From: Nocardioides marmorisolisilvae
GTDB taxonomy: Bacteria > Actinomycetota > Actinomycetes > Propionibacteriales > Nocardioidaceae
Assembly (NCBI RefSeq): GCF_031656915.1
Contig: NZ_CP134227.1
Span: 3,720,001-3,784,000 of the forward strand
DNA length: 64,000 bases
Direction of reading: 5' to 3'
A model generated the notes under the pieces. It had not been told where the DNA came from and made no database searches. It worked only from the letters and a program-made list of their open reading frames with translations. Positions 47,970 to 55,983 of the stretch are shown here, piece after piece; position 1 is the stretch's first letter, and the number at the start of each line of letters is the position of its first letter. The position numbers and the translations under genes are program-made.

Positions 47970-48905
47970 ATGCGCATCGTCATCGCTCTGGGTGGGAACG
48001 CGATGACCTCGAAGGACGGCCGGGCGCGGGTCGAGGACCAGCAGGTTGCGATCGCCGAGGCCTGCGAGCACGTCGCGGACCTGGTCGCGGCCGGCCACGA
48101 CGTACTCCTCACCCACGGCAACGGACCGCAGGTCGGCAACCTGCTGCTGAAGAACGAGCTTGCCGCCGCCGAGGTGCCGCCGGTCCCACTCGACTGGTGC
48201 GATGCATCGACGCAGGCGACGATCGGGGTGACCGTGATGGACGCGCTCGACGCCGCACTCGCCGTGCGCGGCGTCGACAAGCGCACGGCGACGCTGGTCT
48301 CGCGCACGTTGGTCGACGTCGACGACCCAGGCTTCGACAACCCGACCAAGCCGATCGGACGGCACCTGTCCCGCGAGGACGCTCAGGTCCTCATCGACCA
48401 CGGGCAGCGCTTCGTCGAGGTCGAGGGCAAGGGGTGGCGCCGCGTGGTCGCCTCACCCGAGCCACGGGAGTGCCTGGACGCACCGGCCGCCGACCGGCTG
48501 CTGGGCGACGGCTTCGTGGTGGTCTGCTCCGGCGGCGGCGGGATCCCGACGGTACGCCGGGCCGACGGCACCCTGGCCGGCGTCGAGGCGGTCATCGACA
48601 AGGACCTCACCGCAGCCCTGATCGCAGCACACGTCACCGCCGACGTGCTGGTGATCGCCACCGACGTGGAGGCCGCGGTCACCGGCTACGGCACCGACCA
48701 CGCCCGGCCGATCGGCGAGGTCACCGCAGCCGAGATGCGCAGGATCGCCGCCGAACAGCACTTTCCGGCCGGGTCGATGGGGCCGAAGGTCGAGGCGGTC
48801 ACCCGGTTCGCCGAGCGGGCCCACCGGCCCGGGGTGATCACGTCCCTGGCCCATATCGCCGACGCGGTCGAGGGCCGCGCCGGCACCCGCGTCGTACCCG
48901 ACTAG
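47970..48905 (+). CDS. arcC: Carbamate kinase
   Basis: 311 residues of the amino-acid-kinase fold. Signatures are MRIVIALGGNAM, LLTHGNGPQVGNLLLKNE, VVCSGGGGIPTV, EAVIDKDLTAALIA and PAGSMGPKVEAVTRF. It converts carbamoyl phosphate and ADP to ATP, CO2 and ammonia. No arginine deiminase or ornithine carbamoyltransferase is nearby. The only carbamoyl-phosphate source in the locus is the AllFGH-like set, as with AllK in the E. coli allantoin pathway. It is in an operon with the barbiturase-family gene, 24 bp downstream. Confidence 0.92.
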   Translation: MRIVIALGGNAMTSKDGRARVEDQQVAIAEACEHVADLVAAGHDVLLTHGNGPQVGNLLLKNELAAAEVPPVPLDWCDASTQATIGVTVMDALDAALAVRGVDKRTATLVSRTLVDVDDPGFDNPTKPIGRHLSREDAQVLIDHGQRFVEVEGKGWRRVVASPEPRECLDAPAADRLLGDGFVVVCSGGGGIPTVRRADGTLAGVEAVIDKDLTAALIAAHVTADVLVIATDVEAAVTGYGTDHARPIGEVTAAEMRRIAAEQHFPAGSMGPKVEAVTRFAERAHRPGVITSLAHIADAVEGRAGTRVVPD

Positions 48906-48929
48906 TCAACACCTGCCGAAAGGAACGTC

Positions 48930-50033
48930 ATGCCCTCTGCCATCGAAGTTCGCAAGATCCCGTTGCACTCCGTCTCGGACGCGAGCGAGCTTGCGAAGCT
49001 GATCGACGACCGGGTGATGGCCGCTGACCGGGTGATCGCGATCATCGGCAAGACCGAGGGCAACGGTGGGGTGAACGACTACACCCGGATCATCGCCGAC
49101 CGGGCCTTCCGGGAGGTGCTCGTCGAGAAGGGCGCCGACCCCGAGAAGGTCAAGGAGGTCCCGATCGTCTGGTCCGGCGGGACGGACGGCGTGATCAGCC
49201 CGCACGCGACGATCTTCGCCACCGTCCCCGAGGGCGACGTCGAGCCCACCGACGAGCCGCGGCTGACCGTCGGGTTCGCAATGAGCGAGCAACTGCTGCC
49301 CGAGGACATCGGCCGGACGGCGATGATCACCAAGGTGGCCGACGCGGTGAAGGTCGCGATGGAGCGGGCCGGCATCACCGACCCCGCGGAGGTGCATTAT
49401 GTGCAGACCAAGACCCCGCTGCTCACCATCGACACCATCCGGGACGCGAAGAGCCGAGGGCACGACGTCTTCACCGAGGACACGCTGACCTCGATGGACG
49501 TCTCCAACGGCGGTACGGCGCTCGGCATCGCGGTGGCGCTGGGCGAGATCGACATGCCGAAGGACGAGGACGTGCTGCGCGACCGGTCGCTGTACTCCTC
49601 GGTGGCCTCCTGCTCCTCGGGCGTGGAGCTCGATCGGGCGCAGGTGGTCGTGGTCGGCAACGCCCCCGGCGTCGGCGGCCGCTACCGGATCGGCCACTCG
49701 GTGATGAAGGACGCGCTCGACGCCGACGGCATCTGGGAGGCGATCCGCTCCGCCGGCCTCGACCTCCCCGAGCGGCCGCGGACCGAGGACCTCGACGGCC
49801 GGCTGGTCAACGTGTTCCTCAAGTGCGAGGCCTCCCAGGACGGCCAGGTCCGCGGTCGCCGCAACGCGATGCTGGACGACTCCGACGTGCATTGGCACCG
49901 CCAGATCAAGGCCTGTGTCGGCGGCGTCACCGCCGCGGTCACCGGCGATCCGGCGGTGTTCGTGTCGGTGTCGGCCGCGCACCAGGGCCCGGACGGCGGC
50001 GGTCCGGTCGCCGCGATCGTCGACCTCGGCTGA
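48930..50033 (+). CDS. Barbiturase/cyanuric acid amidohydrolase family ring-opening enzyme
   Basis: 367 residues, typical of the AtzD/barbiturase family. The three-fold repeated Lys-Ser active-site set is visible: Lys41 (IIGKTEGNG) with Ser82 ([12 protein letters not shown]), Lys161 (VQTKTPL) with Ser229/230 (SCSSGVEL), and Lys298 ([10 protein letters not shown]) with Ser346 ([15 protein letters not shown]). Barbiturase opens barbiturate to ureidomalonate; its relative opens cyanurate. The UraA-type permease and the molybdenum hydroxylase favour barbiturate here. GAAAGGA precedes ATG 48930. It converges on the CoA-transferase gene. Confidence 0.88.
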   Translation: MPSAIEVRKIPLHSVSDASELAKLIDDRVMAADRVIAIIGKTEGNGGVNDYTRIIADRAFREVLVEKGADPEKVKEVPIVWSGGTDGVISPHATIFATVPEGDVEPTDEPRLTVGFAMSEQLLPEDIGRTAMITKVADAVKVAMERAGITDPAEVHYVQTKTPLLTIDTIRDAKSRGHDVFTEDTLTSMDVSNGGTALGIAVALGEIDMPKDEDVLRDRSLYSSVASCSSGVELDRAQVVVVGNAPGVGGRYRIGHSVMKDALDADGIWEAIRSAGLDLPERPRTEDLDGRLVNVFLKCEASQDGQVRGRRNAMLDDSDVHWHRQIKACVGGVTAAVTGDPAVFVSVSAAHQGPDGGGPVAAIVDLG

Positions 50034-50365
50034 CGTCCGGCGGACGCGGTCGAGGACCGACGAGGAACGAGCGCCTGGACCGCCTGGACGGGACAAGGTG
50101 CGGGCCTACCCGGTTCGCTCCTGGATCCGAGCGGGACCGCCCTCAATAGTGCGGGGCCCGCTCAGGTCCGCGACCGTCCCGCTGCGGCCCGCACCACTGC
50201 CCGGACCCACGATCCGAACCACCTGTCCTGCCGGGCTCGGGCGGGTCGCCGCGGCGGACGGTGCTCGCGGTGCAGCGAGATGCTCTCCACCTCGATGGGC
50301 ACGCAGCCGCGCTGCGGTGGGACGACCATGCCTCGAATGTAGCCCCGCGCAGCACGTCGACCGGG
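50034..50365. other. No gene recognised (332 bp) between convergent genes
   Basis: The barbiturase-family gene and the CoA-transferase gene converge here. A 55-codon minus-strand frame (ATG 50329 to stop 50162) is open but has an Arg-rich ending and no clear ribosome site. No terminator stem with a U run was seen. Confidence 0.35.
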
Positions 50366-51532
50366 TCAGTCGCCAGCCAGCCAGGCCCGGACCGACTCGT
50401 TGTGCTGGCCCAGGGTTGGCGGCGGCAGGTTGTCGACGCGGCCGCCGGCGTATGCGTTGTCATCGAGCCGCAGCACCGGCCCCGGGAGCGACAGCGCGCC
50501 CAGCGTCGCGTGCTCGACCTCGATCAGCAGGCCCTGTGAGCGGGTCTGCTCCCAGGCGTAGACGTCGTCGATCGTGCGCACCTTGCCGGCGGGGACGCCG
50601 GCCTCGTCGAGCAGCGCGAGCCAATGCTCGGCGGGAGCGGTGGCGAAGACGGCCTCGATCCCCACGACCAGGTCGTCGCGGTGCCGCACCCGATCGGCGT
50701 TGCTGGCGAACCGCGGGTCGGTGGTGTCGAGTCCGAGCGCGCCGGCCAGCGCGCGCCACAGCGCCTCCGAGCCGCAGGCGAGCTGGACCGGAGCGGTGGC
50801 GGTGTGGAACAGCCCGTAGGGCGCGATCGCCGCGTGGTGTGCGCCCGACATCGTCGGCACCTCTCCGGCGACGGTCCAGCGGGTGCCCTGGAAGGCGTGC
50901 ACCCCGACGACGCCGGCCAGCAGGGAGGTGCGGATGACCCGGCCCCGTCCGGTGCGCTCCCGCTCGTAGAGGGCGGCCACCACGCCGAAGGCCCCGTTCA
51001 TCCCGGTGAGCAGGTCGGCGATCGGGACCCCCACCTTGGTGGGCTGGTCAGGATCGGAGCCGGTCACGCTCATCAGCCCGCCCTCGCCCTGGGCGATCTG
51101 GTCGTAGCCCGCCCGCTGCGCCTCCGGTCCGTCATGACCGAACCCGGACACCGACAGGATCACCAGCCGGGGATTGAGCTCGTGCAACCGGGCCACGTCG
51201 AAGCCGAGCCGGTCCAGGACGCCGACCCGGAAGTTCTCCATCAGCACGTCGGCGCGGCGGACCAGCTCCTCGAGCAGCGCCTTGTCGTCGGGGTCCTTCA
51301 GATCGAGGGTGATCGACTCCTTGTTGCGGTTGCAGGACATGAAGTACGTCGACTCGCGCGCATCGCCCTCCCCGAGGAAGGGCGGTCCCCAACCGCGGGT
51401 GTCGTCGCCACCGTACGGCGTCTCGACCTTGATCACCCGCGCGCCCATGTCGCCGAGCATCATTCCTGCCTGGGGGCCGGCCAGGGCCCGGGTGAGGTCG
51501 ACGACGGTGATGCCGTCCAGCGGAGCGCTCAT
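50366..51532 (-). CDS. CaiB/BaiF family CoA-transferase (class III)
   Basis: 388 residues. Family landmarks: LDGITVVDLTRALAGPQAGM, MGARVIKVETPYGGDDTRGW, FMSCNRNKESITLDLKDPD, the catalytic Asp in RAGYDQIAQGEGGLMSVTG and DLLTGMNGAFGVVAALYER. It moves CoA between carboxylic acids (for example succinyl-CoA to oxalate, carnitine or other acids). ATG 51532 lacks a ribosome site, but TACCGT ends eight bases before it. A copy of the locus palindrome lies 45 bp upstream. If the pathway ends in malonate, this enzyme could make malonyl-CoA (inference). Confidence 0.88.
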   Translation of the reverse strand: MSAPLDGITVVDLTRALAGPQAGMMLGDMGARVIKVETPYGGDDTRGWGPPFLGEGDARESTYFMSCNRNKESITLDLKDPDDKALLEELVRRADVLMENFRVGVLDRLGFDVARLHELNPRLVILSVSGFGHDGPEAQRAGYDQIAQGEGGLMSVTGSDPDQPTKVGVPIADLLTGMNGAFGVVAALYERERTGRGRVIRTSLLAGVVGVHAFQGTRWTVAGEVPTMSGAHHAAIAPYGLFHTATAPVQLACGSEALWRALAGALGLDTTDPRFASNADRVRHRDDLVVGIEAVFATAPAEHWLALLDEAGVPAGKVRTIDDVYAWEQTRSQGLLIEVEHATLGALSLPGPVLRLDDNAYAGGRVDNLPPPTLGQHNESVRAWLAGD

Positions 51533-51570
51533 GACCACCGACGGTAGCGGCCGGTGCAGGACTGTCCTAT

Positions 51571-51583
51571 GGCAGCAGTTGCC
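51571..51583 (-). promoter_or_regulatory. Candidate operator upstream of the CoA-transferase
   Basis: GGCAGCAGTTGCC on the plus strand is a copy of the shared palindrome. The centre is 45 bp before the CoA-transferase ATG (51532), the same distance as at hyuA. It lies in the 66-bp gap after the upstream exporter gene, which ends at 51599. Confidence 0.55.
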
Positions 51584-51598
51584 AGCCCGCTCAGGTGC

Positions 51599-53626
51599 TC
51601 AGTGCTGCGCGCTGCCGAACAGCGCATGACGACGCTCGGGGTCGTCGAGCAGATCACGGGCGAGCTCGTCCAGCTTCTCGGTGAGCCGGGCGTCGTGCTC
51701 GTCGGCCCAACTGCCGAGGCGCCCCTCCAGCCGTTCGCGTCGCGCCGCGACCAGCCGTTCGATGGCGGCGTGCCCGGCCGGTGTGACCGTGGTGGCCTCG
51801 CCGGACCTCGTGACCAGGCCGGCTGCGGTCAGCGGCGCAGCCAGGTCGTCGACCTGGGGCGGGCTGAATCCGAACCGCGCGGCCAGTTCGGCGAGGTCCA
51901 CGTCGCGCCGGCTGTCGAGACGGTAGAGGATCCACGTCGAGCGGGGGTCCAGGTCGAGGCCCGCCTCGGTGGCCAGCTCGCGATAGATCCGCTCGCGGTC
52001 GTCGCGGCTGGCCAGCACCGAGAGCACCCGGACGACCTCGTCGGCCGCGTCATCGCCTGCCGGCATCGCGGTCGGAGCCAGTGCCTGGGACTGGTCGGGC
52101 GCACTCGCGGTCTCGCGCAGCGGGACCTCCTTGAGCAGCCAGGTCAGCAGGAACGCGATCGCGGCGATCGGCACGGCCGCCAGGAACACCGTGTGCAGTG
52201 ACGCCGCGTAGGCGTGGATGAACCCGTTGTGCACGGCAGGCGGCAGCTGCTCGAGCGCGGCCGGGCTGGCGCCGGCCTCGGCGTTGAATCCGGGTGGCAC
52301 CGGGGTTCCGGCCAGGTAGTGAGCCAGGTTGCCGGTGAGCTGGTTGGCGAAGATCGCGCCGAACACCGCCGTGCCGAAGGAGCCGCCGATGGAGCGGAAG
52401 AAGGTGGCGCCGGACGTGGCCACCCCGAGGTCGCGGTAGGGCACCACGTTCTGCACCGCGATCACCAGCACCTGCATCACACCGCCGATGCCGATGCCCA
52501 GCACGAACATGAACAGGGTGTACTGCCAGGCGGGCGTGTCGACGGCGAGGTGCGAGAGCAGCCACATGCCGAGGGTCATCACGGCGGTACCCAGGATCGG
52601 GAAGATCTTGTAACGGCCCCACTTGGTGATCAGGATGCCGGTGAACGTCGAGGTGAGCAGCAGGCCGAGCATCAGCGGCAGCAGCTGCAGGCCGGAGCCG
52701 GTCGGGCTCTGGCCGCGGACCACCTGCATGTACTGCGGCAGGTAGGTGATCGCCCCGAACATCGCGAAGCCGACCACGAACCCGACCAGACTGGCCACCG
52801 TGAAGACCCGACTGCGGAACAGCCGCAGCGGCAGCACCGGCTCGACGGCGCGGCGCTCGGCGACGATGAACAGCGCGATCAGGACGACGCCGAGGACCGC
52901 AAGGGTGAAGATCGGCGCGGACGACCAGGCGTACGTCGTACCGCCCAGCGTGGTGAGCAGCACCAGCGACGTGGCCGCCCCCGCCAGCAGCGCCGTGCCC
53001 AGGTAGTCGATCACGTGGGAGACGCGTCCGGTCGCCGCCGGCAGGACCGCAGCGGTCACCACCAACGCCACCGCCCCGATCGGGAGGTTGATGTAGAAGA
53101 CCCAGCGCCAGGACAGATGGTCGACGAAGAAGCCGCCGAGCAGCGGGCCCAGCACGCTGCTGACCCCGAACACCGAGCCGAAGATCCCCTGGTAGCGCCC
53201 GCGGTCGCGCGGCGAGACGACGTCGCCGACGATGGCCTGGGCGCCGATCATCAGGCCGCCACCACCGATGCCCTGGATCGCGCGGAAGGCGATCAGCTCG
53301 ACCATCGACTGGCTGATCCCGGACAACACCGACCCGATCAGGAAGATCACGATGGCGGCCTGGAAGAACGTCTTGCGACCGTAGAGGTCGCCGAGCTTGC
53401 CCCACAGCGGCGTCGAGGCAGTGGAGGCGAGGATGTACGCCGTCACCACCCACGACAGCTCCGACAGCCCGTGCAGGTCTCCGGCGATGGTCGGCAGCGC
53501 CGTCGCCACGATGGTCTGGTCGAGGGCCGCCAGCAGCATGCCGCAGAGCAGTGCGCCGATGATGATCAGGATCCGCCGATGGCTGAGCTGCTCGCGCTGC
53601 GGAGCGGGTGTCGCGACCGTGCTCAC
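51599..53626 (-). CDS. DHA2-type MFS multidrug exporter with C-terminal MarR-like domain
   Basis: 675 residues. Residues ~1-520 form a 14-TM EmrB/QacA exporter: ALDQTIVATALPTIAGDLHG (motif D1), GKLGDLYGRKTFFQAAIVIF (motif A), RAIQGIGGGGLMIGAQAIVG (motif B) and VFGVSSVLGPLLGGFFVDHL (motif C). After the last helix, residues ~540-675 are a soluble winged-helix, MarR-like segment (ILYRLDSRRDVDLAELAARF, PLTAAGLVTRSGEATTVTPA, ARRERLEGRLGSWADEHDAR). GTG 53626 with GGAGG upstream sets the start. It follows the tetR gene by 46 bp on the same strand, so TetR likely controls it. Confidence 0.9.
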   Translation of the reverse strand: MSTVATPAPQREQLSHRRILIIIGALLCGMLLAALDQTIVATALPTIAGDLHGLSELSWVVTAYILASTASTPLWGKLGDLYGRKTFFQAAIVIFLIGSVLSGISQSMVELIAFRAIQGIGGGGLMIGAQAIVGDVVSPRDRGRYQGIFGSVFGVSSVLGPLLGGFFVDHLSWRWVFYINLPIGAVALVVTAAVLPAATGRVSHVIDYLGTALLAGAATSLVLLTTLGGTTYAWSSAPIFTLAVLGVVLIALFIVAERRAVEPVLPLRLFRSRVFTVASLVGFVVGFAMFGAITYLPQYMQVVRGQSPTGSGLQLLPLMLGLLLTSTFTGILITKWGRYKIFPILGTAVMTLGMWLLSHLAVDTPAWQYTLFMFVLGIGIGGVMQVLVIAVQNVVPYRDLGVATSGATFFRSIGGSFGTAVFGAIFANQLTGNLAHYLAGTPVPPGFNAEAGASPAALEQLPPAVHNGFIHAYAASLHTVFLAAVPIAAIAFLLTWLLKEVPLRETASAPDQSQALAPTAMPAGDDAADEVVRVLSVLASRDDRERIYRELATEAGLDLDPRSTWILYRLDSRRDVDLAELAARFGFSPPQVDDLAAPLTAAGLVTRSGEATTVTPAGHAAIERLVAARRERLEGRLGSWADEHDARLTEKLDELARDLLDDPERRHALFGSAQH

Positions 53627-53672
53627 GGGTGCCTCCAGATTCCTCCGGCGGTCCCGGTGGCCCGCCAACCGG

Positions 53673-54311
53673 TCACGCTACCGCGATCGGCGGTGCGTCC
53701 GGTCGCTCGCGGAGCCCGGCGACCAGGCTCGTCAGCGCGAGCTCGAAGCTGTCCTCGTCGATGCGCTCGGCGTGCTCGCCGATCCGATGCGCCTGGACCA
53801 GGTTGGGATAGCGGTTGAGGTAGACCGCGGTGTCGTCGGCGAACCCGCTGGCGAACGGGGTGGTCGCCGCGCCGACGACGAGGTACTTCACCGACCCCGA
53901 GATCAGCGTCGCCGTGCGCGGGGCCCAGCCGGCGCCGACGAGACCCCCGTGCACCGCGTCTGCCATCGCAAGGAAGTCCTGGCGGGCCCCGGTTCCCGCG
54001 GCGATGATCGGAGCGGCCCGCGGATGCGCGCCGAGCGCGGCGCGGTAGGACCGACCCCAGACCAGCAGGCCCGTCTCCCAGTCGTGGCCATCGAACCCTG
54101 AGGTGTCGATGTCCCGGGTGAGCAGGTTGGCGACCGCGTCGAGCAGCGCGTCCTTGGTCGGGTAGTGACCGTAGAGCGACTGGGCTCGCACCCCGAGCAC
54201 CTCGGCCAGCCCACGCATCGAGAGCGCCTCCAACCCGCGCTCGTCGATCAACCTCAACGCGGTGTCCCGGATCAGATCCCGGTCCAGCTTCGGGACGGTC
54301 GGGCGTGGCAT
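53673..54311 (-). CDS. TetR-family repressor
   Basis: 212 residues. The N-terminal helix-turn-helix reads ALRLIDERGLEALSMRGLAE, VLGVRAQSLYGHYPTKDALL. The C-terminal ligand domain (HPRAAPIIAAGTGARQDFLA, SVKYLVVGAATTPFASGFAD) resembles the TetR_C class. GGAGG precedes ATG 54311. The frame continues far upstream on this strand, but that part is antisense to the dehydrogenase gene. It lies between the exporter and the divergent acyl-CoA dehydrogenase and probably binds the long inverted repeat in the 97-bp gap. Confidence 0.88.
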   Translation of the reverse strand: MPRPTVPKLDRDLIRDTALRLIDERGLEALSMRGLAEVLGVRAQSLYGHYPTKDALLDAVANLLTRDIDTSGFDGHDWETGLLVWGRSYRAALGAHPRAAPIIAAGTGARQDFLAMADAVHGGLVGAGWAPRTATLISGSVKYLVVGAATTPFASGFADDTAVYLNRYPNLVQAHRIGEHAERIDEDSFELALTSLVAGLRERPDAPPIAVA

Positions 54312-54334
54312 GGCGCCTCCAGGCAGCGCAACGG

Positions 54335-54388
54335 TTGCAGAAACGAACGCTGTCAGGTTAGGGTACGCAAGGCAACTGACAGCGTTCG
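54335..54388 (+). promoter_or_regulatory. Promoter with 13-bp perfect inverted repeats, probable TetR operator
   Basis: CGAACGCTGTCAG (54344-54356) and its complement CTGACAGCGTTCG (54376-54388) are perfect 13-bp arms separated by 19 bp. A promoter toward the dehydrogenase, TTGCAG (54335-54340), 18 bp, TAGGGT (54359-54364), contains the first arm in its spacer. The arms are 32 bp (three turns) apart centre to centre, which fits two bound dimers or a DNA loop. Confidence 0.7.
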
Positions 54389-54408
54389 GTAATGATCGGA
54401 AGTCCTCC

Positions 54409-55590
54409 ATGGCCTCGCCACGCAAGCCGCTCGAGCTCTTCGCCACCGACAGCCTCGTCGGCCCTGACGACCTCGCGATCCGGGACACGGTGCGCCGGTA
54501 CGTCGCGGAGCAGGTCCGGCCCCACCTCGCGCAGTGGTACGACGACGCCACCATCCCCGCGCGTGAGCTCGCCGGCGAGCTGGGCCGGCTGGGGCTCCTC
54601 GGGATGCACCTGAAGGGGTACGGATGCGCGGGCACCTCCGCCACGGCATACGGCCTGGCCTGCATGGAGCTCGAGGCCGGTGACTCCGGGCTGCGCTCGC
54701 TGGTGTCGGTACAGGGTTCGCTGGCGATGTTCGCGATCTGGAAGCACGGCAGCGAGGAGCAGAAGCAGGAGTGGCTCCCCCCGATGGCCACCGGCGAGGC
54801 GATCGGCTGCTTCGGCCTGACCGAGCCCGACTTCGGCTCCAACCCGGCCGGCATGCGGACCAGCGCTCGACGCGACGGCGGCGGCTGGGTACTCAACGGC
54901 ACCAAGATGTGGATCACCAACGGCTCGGTCGCCGACGTGGCGGTCGTCTGGGCACGCACCGACGCGGACGACGGGCGGATCCGTGGCTTCGTCGTACCCA
55001 CCGACACCGTTGGATTCTCGGCCCCGGAGATCAAGCGGAAGCTGTCGCTGCGTGCCTCGGTCACCTCCGAGCTGGTGCTGGAGGACGTGCGGCTGCCCGG
55101 CTCGGCAGTCCTCCCCGAGGCGGTCGGCCTGTCGGGACCGCTCTCGTGCCTGGACGAGGCGCGCTTCGGGATCGTGTTCGGCGCCCTCGGAGCGGCCCGG
55201 GACTGCCTCGAGGTGGCGATCGAGTACGCCGGCGAGCGCGAGATCTTCGACCGTCCGCTCTCAGCGTTCCAGCTCACCCAGGCCAAGCTCGCTGACATGA
55301 CCGTCGAGCTCGGCAAGGGGATGCTGCTCGCGCTGCACCTCGGCCGGCTCAAGGACGCCGATCAGCTGGACGCCCGGCAGGTCAGCCTGGGCAAGCTGAA
55401 CAACGTCCGCGAGGCGATCGCGATCGCCCGGGAGTGCCGCACGATCCTGGGCGCCGCGGGGATCACCCAGGAGTTCCCGATCATGCGGCACGCGAACAAC
55501 CTCGAGTCAGTGCTCACCTACGAGGGCACCAGCGAGGTGCACCAGCTGGTGATCGGCCAGGCCCTCACCGGCCAGTCCGCCTTTCGCTGA
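54409..55590 (+). CDS. gcdH: Acyl-CoA dehydrogenase, glutaryl-CoA dehydrogenase-like
   Basis: 393 residues with strong glutaryl-CoA dehydrogenase features: GDSGLRSLVSVQGSLAMFAI, EAIGCFGLTEPDFGSNPAGM, KMWITNGSVADVAVVWARTD, KRKLSLRASVTSELVLEDVR, LGRLKDADQLDARQVSLGKL and the catalytic Glu in NLESVLTYEGTSEVHQL. The enzyme oxidises and decarboxylates glutaryl-CoA to crotonyl-CoA with FAD in lysine/tryptophan or aromatic breakdown. It is divergent from tetR and shares its operator. A related short acyl-CoA cannot be excluded. Confidence 0.88.
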   Translation: MASPRKPLELFATDSLVGPDDLAIRDTVRRYVAEQVRPHLAQWYDDATIPARELAGELGRLGLLGMHLKGYGCAGTSATAYGLACMELEAGDSGLRSLVSVQGSLAMFAIWKHGSEEQKQEWLPPMATGEAIGCFGLTEPDFGSNPAGMRTSARRDGGGWVLNGTKMWITNGSVADVAVVWARTDADDGRIRGFVVPTDTVGFSAPEIKRKLSLRASVTSELVLEDVRLPGSAVLPEAVGLSGPLSCLDEARFGIVFGALGAARDCLEVAIEYAGEREIFDRPLSAFQLTQAKLADMTVELGKGMLLALHLGRLKDADQLDARQVSLGKLNNVREAIAIARECRTILGAAGITQEFPIMRHANNLESVLTYEGTSEVHQLVIGQALTGQSAFR

Positions 55591-55607
55591 GCCCCGAGGC
55601 CCTCCGG

Positions 55608-55621
55608 GTTGAGCGCTCAAC
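55608..55621. promoter_or_regulatory. Perfect 14-bp palindrome between dehydrogenase and GNAT gene
   Basis: GTTGAGCGCTCAAC is a perfect palindrome 18 bp after the dehydrogenase stop and 36 bp before the GNAT GTG. It has no loop or U run, so it is more likely a protein-binding site than a terminator. Confidence 0.4.
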
Positions 55622-55656
55622 TTGCCGCGTCGGCCGTCAGCAGCGACGATGGGCCG

Positions 55657-55974
55657 GTGACGAGTGCGGACGACACAGACGACGGCATCACCCTGGTGCA
55701 CGTGCCCGAACGGCACCGCTACGAGGTGCGCGACGGTAACGCGGTCGCCGGGTTCGTGCAGTACACCGTCCCCGACGAGACGCATGTGGACCTGATCCAC
55801 ACCGAGGTCGATGACGCGTACGGCGGCCGCGGGCTGGCCGGCCGCGTGGTCGCCTTCGCCCTCGCGGACATCCGGGCGCGGGACCTGCGGATCATCCCGC
55901 ACTGCCCCTACGTCCAGTCCTGGCTGAAGAAGCACCCCGGCTACGCCGACGTGACCGACTGGCCCGAGGCCTGA
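55657..55974 (+). CDS. YjdJ-type GNAT acetyltransferase
   Basis: 105 residues: HRYEVRDGNAVAGFVQYTVP, HVDLIHTEVDDAYGGRGLAG and IIPHCPYVQSWLKKHPGY. This is the short YidJ/YjdJ-like GNAT subgroup with the acetyl-CoA loop YGGRGLAGRVV and the CPYVxxxxxxHP ending. The acceptor is unknown. GTG 55657 is preferred; a longer form from TTG 55609 would start inside the palindrome. No ribosome site is seen. Confidence 0.82.
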   Translation: MTSADDTDDGITLVHVPERHRYEVRDGNAVAGFVQYTVPDETHVDLIHTEVDDAYGGRGLAGRVVAFALADIRARDLRIIPHCPYVQSWLKKHPGYADVTDWPEA

Positions 55975-55983
55975 GCTCGCTCC

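Noticed and set aside
48930-50033. Firm call as cyanuric acid hydrolase with an s-triazine pathway
   Set aside because: No biuret hydrolase or allophanate hydrolase of recognised type is present, and the permease and hydroxylase point to pyrimidines; the family assignment is kept open.
50162-50329. A 55-codon minus-strand ORF between the barbiturase-family and CoA-transferase genes
   Set aside because: No convincing ribosome site or family resemblance, and an arginine-rich chance-like C-terminus.
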